64,000 bases of DNA, from positions 62,001 to 126,000 of the forward strand of contig JAEUHY010000060.1 in assembly GCA_016795325.1 (NCBI GenBank), given 5' to 3'. This stretch comes from Planctomycetota bacterium. GTDB taxonomy: Bacteria; Planctomycetota; UBA1135; GCA-002686595. This document shows, piece after piece, positions 53,812 through 63,135 of this stretch (position 1 is the first letter of the stretch; the number at the start of each line of letters is the position of its first letter). A program made the position numbers and the translations under genes. The notes under the pieces were generated by a model. The model was not told the origin of the DNA. It saw nothing but the letters and a program-made list of their open reading frames with translations, and did no database searches.

Positions 53812-54711
53812 ATGCCCCAGCGCACCGTCTCCGTCGTCATCGCCTCCGGCGCCGGCGGCGAATTCCTCTTCCGCTGCCTCAGTTCCGTCGTACCGCAGGC
53901 GCAGGCCCTCGGCGCGGAGGTGCTCGTCGTCGACCGCATGGGGCCGGCGACGCGCGAGCGCATCACCAAGCTCTACCCGAGCGTGCGCACGCTCGTCGCG
54001 GACGGGCCGCCGCGCGCGTCGGTGCCGCAGTTGCGCCGCATGGGCGCGGAAGCCGCGCGGGGTTCGATCGTGGCCGTTCTGGAGGAGCACTGCACCGCGC
54101 CGTCGGGCTGGCTGGCCGCGGTGGCCAACTCCTTCGAGCCGCAGGACGCCGCACTCGGCGGGCCGATCCTCGACGACGGTTACACGCGCCTGCGCGACTG
54201 GTGCGTGTACTTCAGCGAGTACCACAACTACATGCCGCCCTGGGGCAACGTGGAGCGCTTCGCGCTGAACGGCGCGAACATCGCCTACGACCGCGCGAAG
54301 CTGCTCGCGCACCGCGCGGTGCTCGACAGCGGTTATTGGGAAGTGGTCTTGCACCCGCTGCTGGCGCGCGACGGGCGCTTCCGCGCGCTCGACGCGCTCG
54401 GCGCGCACCACACCGGACCGTTCGACTACCGCTACTACCTGCGCCAGCGCTACCTGCTCTCGCGCGTGTGGGGCGGAACCCAAAAAGACTTGGTTTCGCC
54501 GCTCAAACGTCTGGCGCACCTCGTGCTCGGGCCGGTCTTCCCGTTGCTGCTCTTCGCGCGCGTCAGTGCGCGCGTGTTCGAGCGCAAGCGGCACGTCGGC
54601 CGCTACCTCGCGACGCTTCCGCTGCTCGCGCCCGCGTGGGTCTGCTACTCCTTCGGCGAGTGGCTGGGCTACCTCGTCGGGCCTGGCGACGCGCTCGAAG
54701 AAGTGGAGTGA
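53812..54711 (+). CDS. Glycosyltransferase family 2 protein
   Basis: 299 aa. A GT-A fold is indicated by SVVIASGAGGEFLFRCLSSV and the metal-binding acidic region in VLEEHCTAPSGWLAAVANSF (E-E-H). The C-terminal about 70 residues are hydrophobic (two membrane segments), as in membrane-anchored polysaccharide glycosyltransferases. Another GT2 gene follows seven bases later in the same strand. Confidence 0.85.
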   Translation: MPQRTVSVVIASGAGGEFLFRCLSSVVPQAQALGAEVLVVDRMGPATRERITKLYPSVRTLVADGPPRASVPQLRRMGAEAARGSIVAVLEEHCTAPSGWLAAVANSFEPQDAALGGPILDDGYTRLRDWCVYFSEYHNYMPPWGNVERFALNGANIAYDRAKLLAHRAVLDSGYWEVVLHPLLARDGRFRALDALGAHHTGPFDYRYYLRQRYLLSRVWGGTQKDLVSPLKRLAHLVLGPVFPLLLFARVSARVFERKRHVGRYLATLPLLAPAWVCYSFGEWLGYLVGPGDALEEVE

Positions 54712-54718
54712 GGCGCGC

Positions 54719-55642
54719 GTGCAGGCTCCGCAGAAAATCTCCGTCGTCGTCGGTCTGATCTCCGGCAAGAAGTCGGACCTCGAGCGCTGTCTGCGCGCCC
54801 TGCACACGCAGAGCCTCGCGCTCTCGCTCGAAATCCTCGTGCCCTACGACGATCCGTGCGCCGAGGTCACCAGTCTCGCCGCGCAGTTTCCCGCCGTGCG
54901 TTTCCTCCGCGCCGAGGGACTCGACACCGCCGTCGCACGCGCCGGCGCCAGCCGCGAACACCACGACACGCTGCGCACGCTCGGCTTGCGCGCGGCGAGC
55001 GGCGACGTGATCGCGCTGACGGAAGACCATGCGCACACGGCGAACACGTGGTGCGCGGAGATGGTGGCTGCGCTCGAGCGCCATCCCAAGGCCGCGGCCG
55101 TCGGCGGGGCCGTCGAGTGCGACAGTTCCTCGCTGCTCAACTGGGCCGTGTGGTTCTGCGACTTCGGGCGCTACCAGAATCCGCTGCCCGAGGGCTCGAG
55201 TGAGTTCGTGAGCGACAGCAACGTCGCTTACCGCCGCGCTGCGCTCGAGCGCGTTGAGCCGGTGTGGCGCGGCGACTACCACGAGACCGCGGTGCACTGG
55301 GCGATGGTGGAGGCGGGTTTCGAGCTGTGCACCACGCCGCGCGTCGTGGTTTGGCAAGCGCGGGGCGAACTCCCGCTCGGCGCTGCGCTGCGCGAGCGTT
55401 TCGTGTGGGCGCGCTCCTTCGCCGGCACGCGCGCACGCATGTCCGGCGCGCCCAAACGCTGGATTTGGGCCGCGGCGTCGCCGTTGCTGCCGCTGCTGAT
55501 GACGGCCCGGCTCGCGCGGACCGCGTTCGGGCGCGGCGCGCACAAGGGCCGCTTCGTCGCGGCGTTGCCGCTCATCGCGCTGCTGCAGTGCGTGTGGGCG
55601 CTGGGCGAATTCGTGGGCTACGTCAGCGCCGATCCGGGCTGA
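54719..55642 (+). CDS. Glycosyltransferase family 2 protein
   Basis: 307 aa from a GTG at 54719. GT2 landmarks: ISVVVGLISGKKSDLERCLR, ALTEDHAHTANTWCAEMVAA (the E-D-H corresponds to the E-E-H of its neighbour) and a C-terminal pair of membrane segments (WIWAAASPLLPLLMTARLAR, FVAALPLIALLQCVWALGEF). It resembles its upstream neighbour in length and layout, so the two may be tandem paralogues. It converges on the flippase gene with 3 bases between stops. Confidence 0.84.
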   Translation: MQAPQKISVVVGLISGKKSDLERCLRALHTQSLALSLEILVPYDDPCAEVTSLAAQFPAVRFLRAEGLDTAVARAGASREHHDTLRTLGLRAASGDVIALTEDHAHTANTWCAEMVAALERHPKAAAVGGAVECDSSSLLNWAVWFCDFGRYQNPLPEGSSEFVSDSNVAYRRAALERVEPVWRGDYHETAVHWAMVEAGFELCTTPRVVVWQARGELPLGAALRERFVWARSFAGTRARMSGAPKRWIWAAASPLLPLLMTARLARTAFGRGAHKGRFVAALPLIALLQCVWALGEFVGYVSADPG

Positions 55643-55645
55643 CGC

Positions 55646-57106
55646 TCACACCCGCAGCGCCGGCGCCCGGCCGCGGCGCCATTCGATTCCACCGCTCGCC
55701 GCGAGCGCCAGCGCGTAGCACACGACGCCGACGGCGAGCGGCGCGGCCACCGCTGCGAGCGCGCTGTGCGAGGCGCTGGGAATGGCTTGTGAGTACGCGA
55801 GCAGCACGCCAGCCATGAGCGCGGTGGCGAGCGCGCTTTTCCACATGCGGCGCGCCGGCAGAAGGGTGAAGCCGCTCTCGCGCGCGTACGCCGCAGCGAG
55901 CAGCGCGCGCAGCACTTCGGTGGCGAGCGTCGTGCTCGCCGCGCCGACCATTCCGTAGTGCGGAACGACGATCAGATTGCCCACCAGGTTGAACAGCACC
56001 GCAATGGCGGTCATGCGCAGCACGACGTTCTCGCGTCCGGCGACGATCAGCGCGACCATCGCCACGTCCTTGTAGAGCATGAACGGCACGCTCGCGACGA
56101 GGATCGCCAGCGGCGCCGCGGAGGCTGCGTACTGCTCGCCGAACACCAGTGCGATCAGCGCGCCCGAGAGCAGCGCGCCGCCCGCGGCGAGGGGCGCTCC
56201 GACGGCGAACGACTGGGCTAGCGAGGTGTGGTACAGCGCCTGCCTCGCGCCGGTCGCTGCCGACGCCTGCGTGAGCGCGGGCAACAGACTGTGGCTGTAG
56301 GCCCAGGCCATGTTGATCAGGAAGCTGATCAGCTGGTACGAGGCCGCGTAGAGCCCCACGCTTTCGTTGCCGTGCAGGTACTTCAGCACGAGCAGGTCGC
56401 AGTTGAAGATCAGCAGCCCCAGCAGGATGTTGAGCACCAGCGGGAACGAACGCGCGAGCAGCGGCTTGATGCGCGACCAGTCGAGTTCCAGCGGGAGCGT
56501 GTGGCCGAGCCGACGCAGCCACACGAGCATCAGCAGCGCCCAGACCACGTCGCCCATCGCCTGGGCCCAGGGCACCCAGACGACGTCGAGCTTCTCGCGC
56601 ACGAACAGGAACACCAGGCCCGCGTAGAGGAACTCGCCGATGCTGCGCGAGAGTGCGACCGGTCCGGGCCGGCCCAGACCGATCAGCACGAACTTCGCGT
56701 TGGGTCCGTGGCCGAAGAGCGTCGTGGCGAACAGCGCGACGACTGCGGCTTCCAACGGCGGCAGGACGAGCAGCGCACCCACGCACAGCACCACGAACAG
56801 TCCCGCGGCGACGAGCGTGCGGAAGGCGAGCAGCGAAGGGACCAGACGCCGGACGTTGGTTGTGTCAGCGGCGACTTCGCGGATGCCGGTCAGGTCGACG
56901 CCGCACGCGGCGAGGTGGTTGACGTACAGCACGATCGCCTGGCCGAAGGCCATCACGCCGAACATCTCCGCGCCCAACTCGCGCGCGACGAAAACGCCCG
57001 CCAGGAAGGCCACGATGCGCGCGACGGCGTCCCCCGAAGCCAGCGCGGCGAAGTGGCGCGCCACGCTGGAGCTCGCCGTCGGGCTGTGGGCGGTTTCGTT
57101 CGGCAC
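55646..57106 (-). CDS. Wzx-type polysaccharide flippase
   Basis: 486 aa with about 12-14 membrane helices, in the MATE/MOP superfamily (Polysacc_synt). Landmarks: ARIVAFLAGVFVARELGAEM at the first helices, YASSYQLISFLINMAWAYS-like YAASYQLISFLINMAWAYSH split across the middle, and NLIVVPHYGMVGAASTTLAT near the end. It flips undecaprenyl-linked oligosaccharide across the inner membrane. It sits among glycosyltransferase genes. Confidence 0.9.
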   Translation of the reverse strand: MPNETAHSPTASSSVARHFAALASGDAVARIVAFLAGVFVARELGAEMFGVMAFGQAIVLYVNHLAACGVDLTGIREVAADTTNVRRLVPSLLAFRTLVAAGLFVVLCVGALLVLPPLEAAVVALFATTLFGHGPNAKFVLIGLGRPGPVALSRSIGEFLYAGLVFLFVREKLDVVWVPWAQAMGDVVWALLMLVWLRRLGHTLPLELDWSRIKPLLARSFPLVLNILLGLLIFNCDLLVLKYLHGNESVGLYAASYQLISFLINMAWAYSHSLLPALTQASAATGARQALYHTSLAQSFAVGAPLAAGGALLSGALIALVFGEQYAASAAPLAILVASVPFMLYKDVAMVALIVAGRENVVLRMTAIAVLFNLVGNLIVVPHYGMVGAASTTLATEVLRALLAAAYARESGFTLLPARRMWKSALATALMAGVLLAYSQAIPSASHSALAAVAAPLAVGVVCYALALAASGGIEWRRGRAPALRV

Positions 57107-57382
57107 GCGGTCGGGTGGGGCACGGGCCCGATCGGCAGATCGAGCGCCGGCACTGTACGCAGAGGCTCGAGCCGGTCGAGGCGGATCGAAAGACTGTCGG
57201 CGGCGACTGAACCCTGTTCGCGGCGCGGGCGGAACGTACTGTGGTGCTCAACTGCAGGGGTACGGGATCGCGCTGCGCGCCTCGGACTTGTGGATCGCGC
57301 TCCGTCGCGCCACGCGCGCCGGACGCCGGCGGGCGCGGCGCTCCCGCTCGCCTGTGCAGTGCGCTTCCCCCGGCGCTTCCCG

Positions 57383-58864
57383 ATGCCCACACCCACCTCC
57401 ACTCCTGCTCCCGCCGAGCGCGGCGTCGGAGCGCGCGCAGCGCTGCTGGCCGCCGTCGCGGTCGCACTCGCGCTGCGCATCTGGGAGGCCTGGGAGTCGA
57501 GCCTGTGGCTCGATGAGCTCCACACGCTCTCGCACGCGTCGCAGCCCAGCCTCGCGGCGTTGCTCGAGGCCGTCGAGCTCGAACGTGTTCACGTGCCGCT
57601 GTTCTTCGCGTTCACGCAGCTCTTCGGCGGGTGGGAGGAAGGCGCGAGCCTGCGCTGGATCCCGATCCTCGCGAGCCTGTGCACGCTCGTGCCCTTGCTC
57701 GCGCTGACCCGCGAAGTCGTCGCGCGCAGCTCGAGCGTCGTGGTCGCGGCCTGGCTGTTCGCGTGCCTGCCGTACCACGTGCACTGGGGCGCCGAGCTGC
57801 GCCCGTACGCGTGCTGGGCCTTCTTTTCGGCCTGCGCCGCCTGGGCCGCGTTCAGCGAGCGTCGCTCGCTGGCCCTGCGCACCGCGGTGTTCTTCCTGTG
57901 CGCGCTCGCCGGCATCTGGACGCACCGCTTGATGGCCGTGAGCGTGTTCTCCATCGGAGTCGCGCGCCTGTTCGTGCGCGGACCCTCGCTCGTTCCGCTG
58001 TGGCGCCTGATCGTGTGCGGTGCGCTCGCCTTCGCGCCGATGGCGCTGTGGGTCGTGAGCTTCGCCGAACACGCCACCACCACGCGCCTGGAGTATCAGG
58101 AGGCGCACCGCGGCTTCGAACTGCGGCCCGCGTTGATCCAAGAATTCCTGGCGCTCCCGCTGCGGCTGGCTGCGCCGTTCCTCGGCGCGCTCGGCGGCGT
58201 GTGGGCGCTGCTCGCCAAGGCCGGCGTGGTGCTGCTCGTCGCGACTCTCGGCGCCGCGCTCTTCGCGCGTCGCGCGTCGCGCGCTCCACGCATCGAGTCG
58301 CTCACGCTGCGCGGGCTGATCGTGTTCGCGCTCGCGCACTACGCCGTGGTCGTGGTGGTCGCGTGGTGGACCTGGGATCGCCTTCCGCTGCAGTACTTCG
58401 CGCCCGTGGCCTGGGCGCTCCCGGTGCTCGTCGCGGCGCTGTTCGATCGGCTCGAGGGACGCGCGCGTTGGCTCGGCGCGGTGCTCTGCGCTGCAGCGTT
58501 GGTGCTCGGCATCGCGCAGGCCGGCGGTCGCAGCGTGGAGGACATGCGCGGCGCCGTCGAGCGAGCGCGCGCCCTCGGCGCCAAACTCGAACGCCCGCTG
58601 TACAGCGCTCTGCTCTCGCAGCCTTCGCTGTTCGAGCACGTGCTCCCGTACCGCGCGTACGGGCGCGAGCTCGAGTTCCGCGAGCCCGATGAACTGCCGG
58701 CCCCGGGGTCCGCGGACTTCGCGCGGCCGATCGTCTTGCTGCGGCGCGGTCAGATCGCCGTGGGAACCGAAGGCTGGGCGCCGGTGCTCGCCGGGCGCCG
58801 CATCGTCGACGAGCAGCACGTCGACGGGTACTTGACGCTGTTCGTGCTCGAGCCCGCGCCGTGA
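57383..58864 (+). CDS. GT39/ArnT-like membrane glycosyltransferase
   Basis: 493 aa from the ATG at 57383. The first periplasmic loop carries the acidic catalytic motif SSLWLDELHTLSHASQPSL (DE at about 42-43), followed by about ten membrane helices, which is the architecture of PMT/ArnT/GT39-like enzymes using polyprenyl-phosphate sugars. The C-terminal soluble part is about 110 residues. Substrate unknown. It is divergent from the flippase across about 275 bases with no other feature seen. Confidence 0.8.
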   Translation: MPTPTSTPAPAERGVGARAALLAAVAVALALRIWEAWESSLWLDELHTLSHASQPSLAALLEAVELERVHVPLFFAFTQLFGGWEEGASLRWIPILASLCTLVPLLALTREVVARSSSVVVAAWLFACLPYHVHWGAELRPYACWAFFSACAAWAAFSERRSLALRTAVFFLCALAGIWTHRLMAVSVFSIGVARLFVRGPSLVPLWRLIVCGALAFAPMALWVVSFAEHATTTRLEYQEAHRGFELRPALIQEFLALPLRLAAPFLGALGGVWALLAKAGVVLLVATLGAALFARRASRAPRIESLTLRGLIVFALAHYAVVVVVAWWTWDRLPLQYFAPVAWALPVLVAALFDRLEGRARWLGAVLCAAALVLGIAQAGGRSVEDMRGAVERARALGAKLERPLYSALLSQPSLFEHVLPYRAYGRELEFREPDELPAPGSADFARPIVLLRRGQIAVGTEGWAPVLAGRRIVDEQHVDGYLTLFVLEPAP

Positions 58865-58892
58865 ATGGACAGGAGGCGCGCGCTCGCCGAGC

Positions 58893-59480
58893 TCAGCCGC
58901 GCGCGACGCGCTCTTCGGCGCGCACGACCGTCGCGTTGTAGACCCAGGCCATCAAGCGGCCGAGCAACCAACCGAGCGCGAAAGCGTAGGCCGCGCCGAG
59001 CGCCGCGCCGGCCCAACTCACGGTGTAACCCGGCAAGTAAATCGCCGCGTGCTTCAGAAAGTCGCCGACGTCGTCGCCGCCGCGCAACACGAGCGCGGCC
59101 GTCGTTCCGCCCAAGCCCAGTGCGAGCAACGCGCCGAGCGTCGTGCTCCAACTCGAGCCGTTGAGGCGCAGGTGCTTGTCGCGTTCGCCGCTGCGTTCGG
59201 CGGCGCTGAGCGGCCGGCGTGGCGCGAGCAGGCGACCGAAGGCGTAGCCGATCACGAAGCCGTACAGCGCGCCGAGCGCGGCGCCGGTCCACGTGACGCT
59301 GTAGCCGGGAAGAACCTGGCTCAAGCGGCCCAGGTGCGCTCCGGCGTCGGCGCCGCCCTTGGCGACCAGCCACGCGGTGGCGACGAACAGCCCGAGCCCG
59401 AGCACCAGTCCGGTCGCGATGCCCCAGGCGCGCGCGTTGGCGCGCTCGAGCGTGGTGTGTACGGAGCCGGCGGCGTTCAT
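58893..59480 (-). CDS. Membrane protein with two copies of a small repeated domain
   Basis: 195 aa. Two homologous units of about 75 residues: each has a hydrophobic helix, then an element reading LPGYSVTWTGAALGALYGF (copy 1, about residues 57-75) or LPGYTVSWAGAALGAAYAF (copy 2, about 148-166), then a Gly/aromatic-rich helix and a Gly-Arg (GRLL/GRLM). The 59485 product has a third, single copy. No known domain recognised. It starts four bases after that gene ends, so both are cotranscribed. A membrane-associated role in the glycan locus is possible but unproven. Confidence 0.7.
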   Translation of the reverse strand: MNAAGSVHTTLERANARAWGIATGLVLGLGLFVATAWLVAKGGADAGAHLGRLSQVLPGYSVTWTGAALGALYGFVIGYAFGRLLAPRRPLSAAERSGERDKHLRLNGSSWSTTLGALLALGLGGTTAALVLRGGDDVGDFLKHAAIYLPGYTVSWAGAALGAAYAFALGWLLGRLMAWVYNATVVRAEERVARG

Positions 59481-59484
59481 CGGG

Positions 59485-59895
59485 CTAGATGTGGTCGAGG
59501 AAGCCGCGTGTGGCCTCGAGTTCGGCGCGGGCGCGGAACACGAGCGCGGTTGCGGCGAGGACCAGGTTGCGCGCGAAGGCGAAGGTCCAACCGAGCACGA
59601 AACCGAGCCAGAAGCTCCACAGTGCGCCGAGGACCGCGCCGCCCCAGCTCACGCTGTAGCCGACGAAGTACTGCTGCAGCAGCACCAGCGGGAACGGATC
59701 GTCGGGTTGGCGCAGCAGATGAACTGCGGTCGCCGCGAAGGTGAGCACGGCGAACATCGCACCCACGGCGAGGCCCAGGCAACGCTTGTGGAGCGGCGCG
59801 AAAGCGAGCTCGAGCTCGGGTTCGAGCGCCTGTTCGCTGGCTTGCGGGGCGGGGTCTTGGGGCATGGCGTCGGGCGCACGGAGCGCGGGGTGCAT
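59485..59895 (-). CDS. Small membrane protein with one copy of the repeated domain
   Basis: 136 aa from the ATG at 59895 (an ATG at 59865 is also possible). After a polar, Glu/Ala-rich N-terminus (about 35 residues) come two hydrophobic helices flanking VGYSVSWGGAVLGALWSFWL, the same element as in the 58893 product. No signal peptide or enzyme motif. Function unknown; a transmembrane accessory protein of the polysaccharide locus is conceivable. Confidence 0.65.
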   Translation of the reverse strand: MHPALRAPDAMPQDPAPQASEQALEPELELAFAPLHKRCLGLAVGAMFAVLTFAATAVHLLRQPDDPFPLVLLQQYFVGYSVSWGGAVLGALWSFWLGFVLGWTFAFARNLVLAATALVFRARAELEATRGFLDHI

Positions 59896-59952
59896 CTTAG
59901 TTCGGCCGGCGCGCGCGATTCCATGCGGGAATGCGCTGAGTGCGCGCGTCTC

Positions 59953-60699
59953 TCAGGCCCAACCCTGGGCCGGCAGCCAGCCGCGCACGCGTCGCGCCTG
60001 GCGCCGCGTGAAGATTCGCAGCCGGAAACGCGCCGATCCGAAGGCCTCCAACGCGCCGCTCTCGCGCAGGTAGTAGGCGTCCAGACGCGGCAGGCGCGAA
60101 CGCTCGAGCTGCGGCGAAAGTGCGGCCAGTTCGGTGGTGCAGGCCCAACGGAAGGCGCGCTCCACCGCTGCGCGCGAGCGTGCGTCGCACTCACCGAAGG
60201 GATAGCAGAAGCCGTGCGCCTCGACGCCCAGGCGCGCCGCGAGGTCGCTGCGCGAGCCTTCGACCTCGTCGCTCAGCTGAGCGGGGCTCAAGCGCGCCAA
60301 GTGCGGGTGCGTGCGCGAGTGAGCGCCCAGGGAAAGCCCCTCGGCGGCGAGCTGCCCCAGTTGCTCCCAATCCAGTAGGGGCAACGTCGGAATCCCCGGC
60401 GTGTCGCGCTCCTCCCAGCGGTTGTCGCCGCCGACCCGCTGCGTGGCGACGAACACCGTCGCTGGCAGTCCGTGTTCGCGCAGCCTCGGCCAAGCGGCTT
60501 GCGCGAAGTTCTCGAAGCCGTCGTCGAAGGTGAGCGCGACGGCCGGGCGCGGATCGGAGTCGTCGAGCAGCTTCTCCAGCGGCAACACGCGCACCGCGCC
60601 GCTGGCGAGAAACTTCACGTGGCGCGCGAACTGCTCGGGCGCGACCGAGATCGGCGAGCCCGAGGAATCGATCGAGTGGTAGGTGAGGATCGCGCGCAT
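59953..60699 (-). CDS. Polysaccharide deacetylase family protein
   Basis: 248 aa from the ATG at 60699; the TTG at 60714 is less likely. The NodB fold is shown by AILTYHSIDSSGSPISV, the metal/catalytic TFDDGF motif, and the H-x3-H in GAHSRTHPHLARLS, then GFCYPFGECD. It removes N-acetyl groups from a glycan. The N-terminus lacks a signal peptide, so it may be cytoplasmic or use a nonclassical route. It lies next to the GT4 gene, whose stop is 18 bases upstream. Confidence 0.9.
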   Translation of the reverse strand: MRAILTYHSIDSSGSPISVAPEQFARHVKFLASGAVRVLPLEKLLDDSDPRPAVALTFDDGFENFAQAAWPRLREHGLPATVFVATQRVGGDNRWEERDTPGIPTLPLLDWEQLGQLAAEGLSLGAHSRTHPHLARLSPAQLSDEVEGSRSDLAARLGVEAHGFCYPFGECDARSRAAVERAFRWACTTELAALSPQLERSRLPRLDAYYLRESGALEAFGSARFRLRIFTRRQARRVRGWLPAQGWA

Positions 60700-60717
60700 C
60701 GCCGTCGAAACCAAAGT

Positions 60718-61953
60718 CTACGCGCGAAGCGCGAGGCCTTTGCGCGCAGCGGCGCGCGCGACGATCTCGAGATAGCGCGGCACGACGGCGCTCTCGGTGT
60801 AGTGGCGCGCGAAAGCCTCGTAGCCGTTGCGGCCGAGCAGCGCTGCGCGCGCGGGATCGGCGAGCACGCGGCGCAGCGCGGCGAGCAGTTCGTCGCGCGT
60901 CGAGAACAACTCGCCCGCGCGCGTCGACTCGACGATCTCCGGGAACGGGCCGAGGCGGCGCGCGACCACGGGCGCGCCCTGACGGAAGGCTTCGATCAGG
61001 ATGATTCCGAAGGTCTCGAAGCAGATCGAGGGCACGACCAGCGCCGCGCAGCCGGCGTACTGGCGCGCGAGCTCGTCGTTCGGCACGCGGCCGAGGAAGC
61101 GGACGTTTTCGATGCCCTGCGCAAGCCTCCTGAGCTCGCCTTCGTACTCGCCGGCGCCGGCGATGCGCAGCTCGGCCTGCGGCAGCTCGCGCAGCAGCGG
61201 AATGACGTCGTCGAGGCCCTTGATGCGCTCGAGGCGGCCGACGAACAGGAAGTAGGGACGCTGTGTTGCGTCGTGCATGCGCGTCGGCGCCGTTGCGTCC
61301 GCGGGTGGATCGGGGAGGAAGTAGGGCAGCACCTCCATCTCGAACGGAAAGCCGAATTCGCGGTGTTTGGCGCGGCTGAACTCGCTCATGGCGATGAACG
61401 CGTCGATGGAGCGCCCGTGGCGCGCGAGCAAGTCGGTCGCACGCCACAGTTGCGGCGGGCGCTTGAACGAGAGTTGGCAGCGCAGGCACTCGCGGCCGTC
61501 GCACAGCTCGCGGTTGTGGCGCCACAGCACGTGGCTGGGGCACACGAGCCAGTGCTCGTGCGCCATCTGGAGCTTGAGCGCGTCGCCGTAGCTCCACACG
61601 GCCGGTCCGCCGACGAGCGAGACGTTGTGGAAGTTCACGACGTCGAAGCGCCGCGACTCGAGCAGCTCGCGCAGCGCGCTGCGTTGGAAGACGGGACGAC
61701 CGAGTTGCTGCGTGAGCAGCATTGAGAGCGTCGGCTGCGAGCTGGAGAGCCGCACGATCTCGATGCCGGGCTCTGGTTGCGGCAACTCGGGCTCGCGTTT
61801 GGCGAGCAAGCGGAACGCGTCGGTGTCGACCACGACGGTCTGCGGATGGCCGCGGCGCGCGAGCGCGCGCACCAGGCGCTCGATGCCGATGCCGTCGCCG
61901 CCGAAGTTGTGCGGCGGATAGAAGGTCGTGACGTGGCAGAAGCGTTGGCTCAT
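60718..61953 (-). CDS. Glycosyltransferase family 4 protein
   Basis: 411 aa. GT-B fold: N-terminal VTTFYPPHNFGGDGIGIERL with the glycine-rich loop, VNFHNVSLVGG, and C-terminal FLFVGRLERIKGLDDVIPLL and PSICFETFGIILIEAFRQGAPVV, whose E-x7-E is characteristic of GT4. An unusual CxxC pair (DGRECLRCQL) lies in the N-terminal half, perhaps a zinc site. It overlaps the upstream GT4 gene by four bases (ATGA). Confidence 0.9.
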   Translation of the reverse strand: MSQRFCHVTTFYPPHNFGGDGIGIERLVRALARRGHPQTVVVDTDAFRLLAKREPELPQPEPGIEIVRLSSSQPTLSMLLTQQLGRPVFQRSALRELLESRRFDVVNFHNVSLVGGPAVWSYGDALKLQMAHEHWLVCPSHVLWRHNRELCDGRECLRCQLSFKRPPQLWRATDLLARHGRSIDAFIAMSEFSRAKHREFGFPFEMEVLPYFLPDPPADATAPTRMHDATQRPYFLFVGRLERIKGLDDVIPLLRELPQAELRIAGAGEYEGELRRLAQGIENVRFLGRVPNDELARQYAGCAALVVPSICFETFGIILIEAFRQGAPVVARRLGPFPEIVESTRAGELFSTRDELLAALRRVLADPARAALLGRNGYEAFARHYTESAVVPRYLEIVARAAARKGLALRA

Positions 61954-63125
61954 CGCGCCGCGCGCTCCAGCGAGTCGAGCGCGGCGCGAGCCGCGCGCGG
62001 CCAGGAGAGCAGCTTCACCTGCGCGAGGGCCGCCGCCGAGCAGCGCGCGTGCAGCGCGGGGTCGTCGAGCAGCGAGCGCATCGCCTTTTCGAGCTCCGCG
62101 CGCTCGCCGGGCTTCACGAACAGGCCTGCGCCGGCGAGCAGCTCGGGCAGGGGACTTTCGAGCGTGGCGATCACCGGCGCGCCGCAGGCGGCCGCTTCGA
62201 CCGCCGGCAGCCCGAAGCCTTCGCACTCGGAGGGCAGCAGCAGCGCCGTGGCGCCGGAGTGCAAGGCGCGCAGCTCGTCGTCGGCGACGAAGCCGGTCCA
62301 GATGACCTGCGACTCCAAACCGAGCTCTGCAATCGTGCGTCGGATGCGCGCCTGATCGCCGTGGAACACGTCCTTGTCGATCGACCCTACGAGCGCGAGT
62401 TGCGGGCGCGGCGTGCGGTCCTTCGCAACAGCGCCGAGCGCACGCACGATGGTGTCGACGTGTTTGTGCGGGTTGAAGCCGCCCACGTAGGTGAACCACG
62501 GCGCGTGCGGATCGAGGCCGAACTTGCGCGCCGCGACTTCGATCTGCGCGCGGGACTCGACGGGCGCGTAAGCCGCGGCCGGCGCTTCGACAGCGACGTC
62601 GATGCGCTCGCGCTTGACCATGAGCACGCGTTCGAGGTCGCGTGCGGAGTACTCCGACACCGTGAGCACGCGCCGCGCCTGCCACAGCGCGAGCTTCACC
62701 TTCGCGCTCCAGAACAGGCGTGCGCGGCGCGAGGGCAGCGTGAGCTGCGGAAAACGCTCGGCGATGCAGTCGTGGATGCACACCACCGCGCGTTGGCCGG
62801 GCGGCAGCGGGAAATACGTGTAGACCGAGGGCGAGAAGAACACGTCGAGCGGCTCGCGGCGCACGGCGGCGGTCAGGCGCAGCATGTCGCGCGGCGAACG
62901 CGCGCTGTCGGCCGAGGCGGCTTGCGTTGGGGCGACGCTCTGGGCCACGGTGACTAGGCGCACGTTCTTCGCGCGCAGCTCGAACACGCGCGCCGCGGCG
63001 TTGTCGGCGAAGAACACGAACTCGTGGTTCGGCGCCGCGTCGACCATGGCCGCGCAAATCTCGCGTGTGAAGCGGCCGTAGCCGCGGATGTTGGCCCAAC
63101 AGGTCGCGTCGACGCCGATGCGCAT
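61950..63125 (-). CDS. Glycosyltransferase family 4 protein
   Basis: 391 aa. N-terminal IGVDATCWANIRGYGRFTRE, the WFTYVGGFNPHKHVDTIVRA donor-binding region and PSECEGFGLPAVEAAACGAPV (E-x7-E) identify GT4. Likely transfers a hexose or deoxyhexose during repeat-unit assembly. The GT4 gene downstream overlaps its stop by ATGA, and the beta-helix gene ends 10 bases upstream of its start. Confidence 0.9.
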   Translation of the reverse strand: MRIGVDATCWANIRGYGRFTREICAAMVDAAPNHEFVFFADNAAARVFELRAKNVRLVTVAQSVAPTQAASADSARSPRDMLRLTAAVRREPLDVFFSPSVYTYFPLPPGQRAVVCIHDCIAERFPQLTLPSRRARLFWSAKVKLALWQARRVLTVSEYSARDLERVLMVKRERIDVAVEAPAAAYAPVESRAQIEVAARKFGLDPHAPWFTYVGGFNPHKHVDTIVRALGAVAKDRTPRPQLALVGSIDKDVFHGDQARIRRTIAELGLESQVIWTGFVADDELRALHSGATALLLPSECEGFGLPAVEAAACGAPVIATLESPLPELLAGAGLFVKPGERAELEKAMRSLLDDPALHARCSAAALAQVKLLSWPRAARAALDSLERAAR

Positions 63126-63135
63126 GGCGCCTGCT

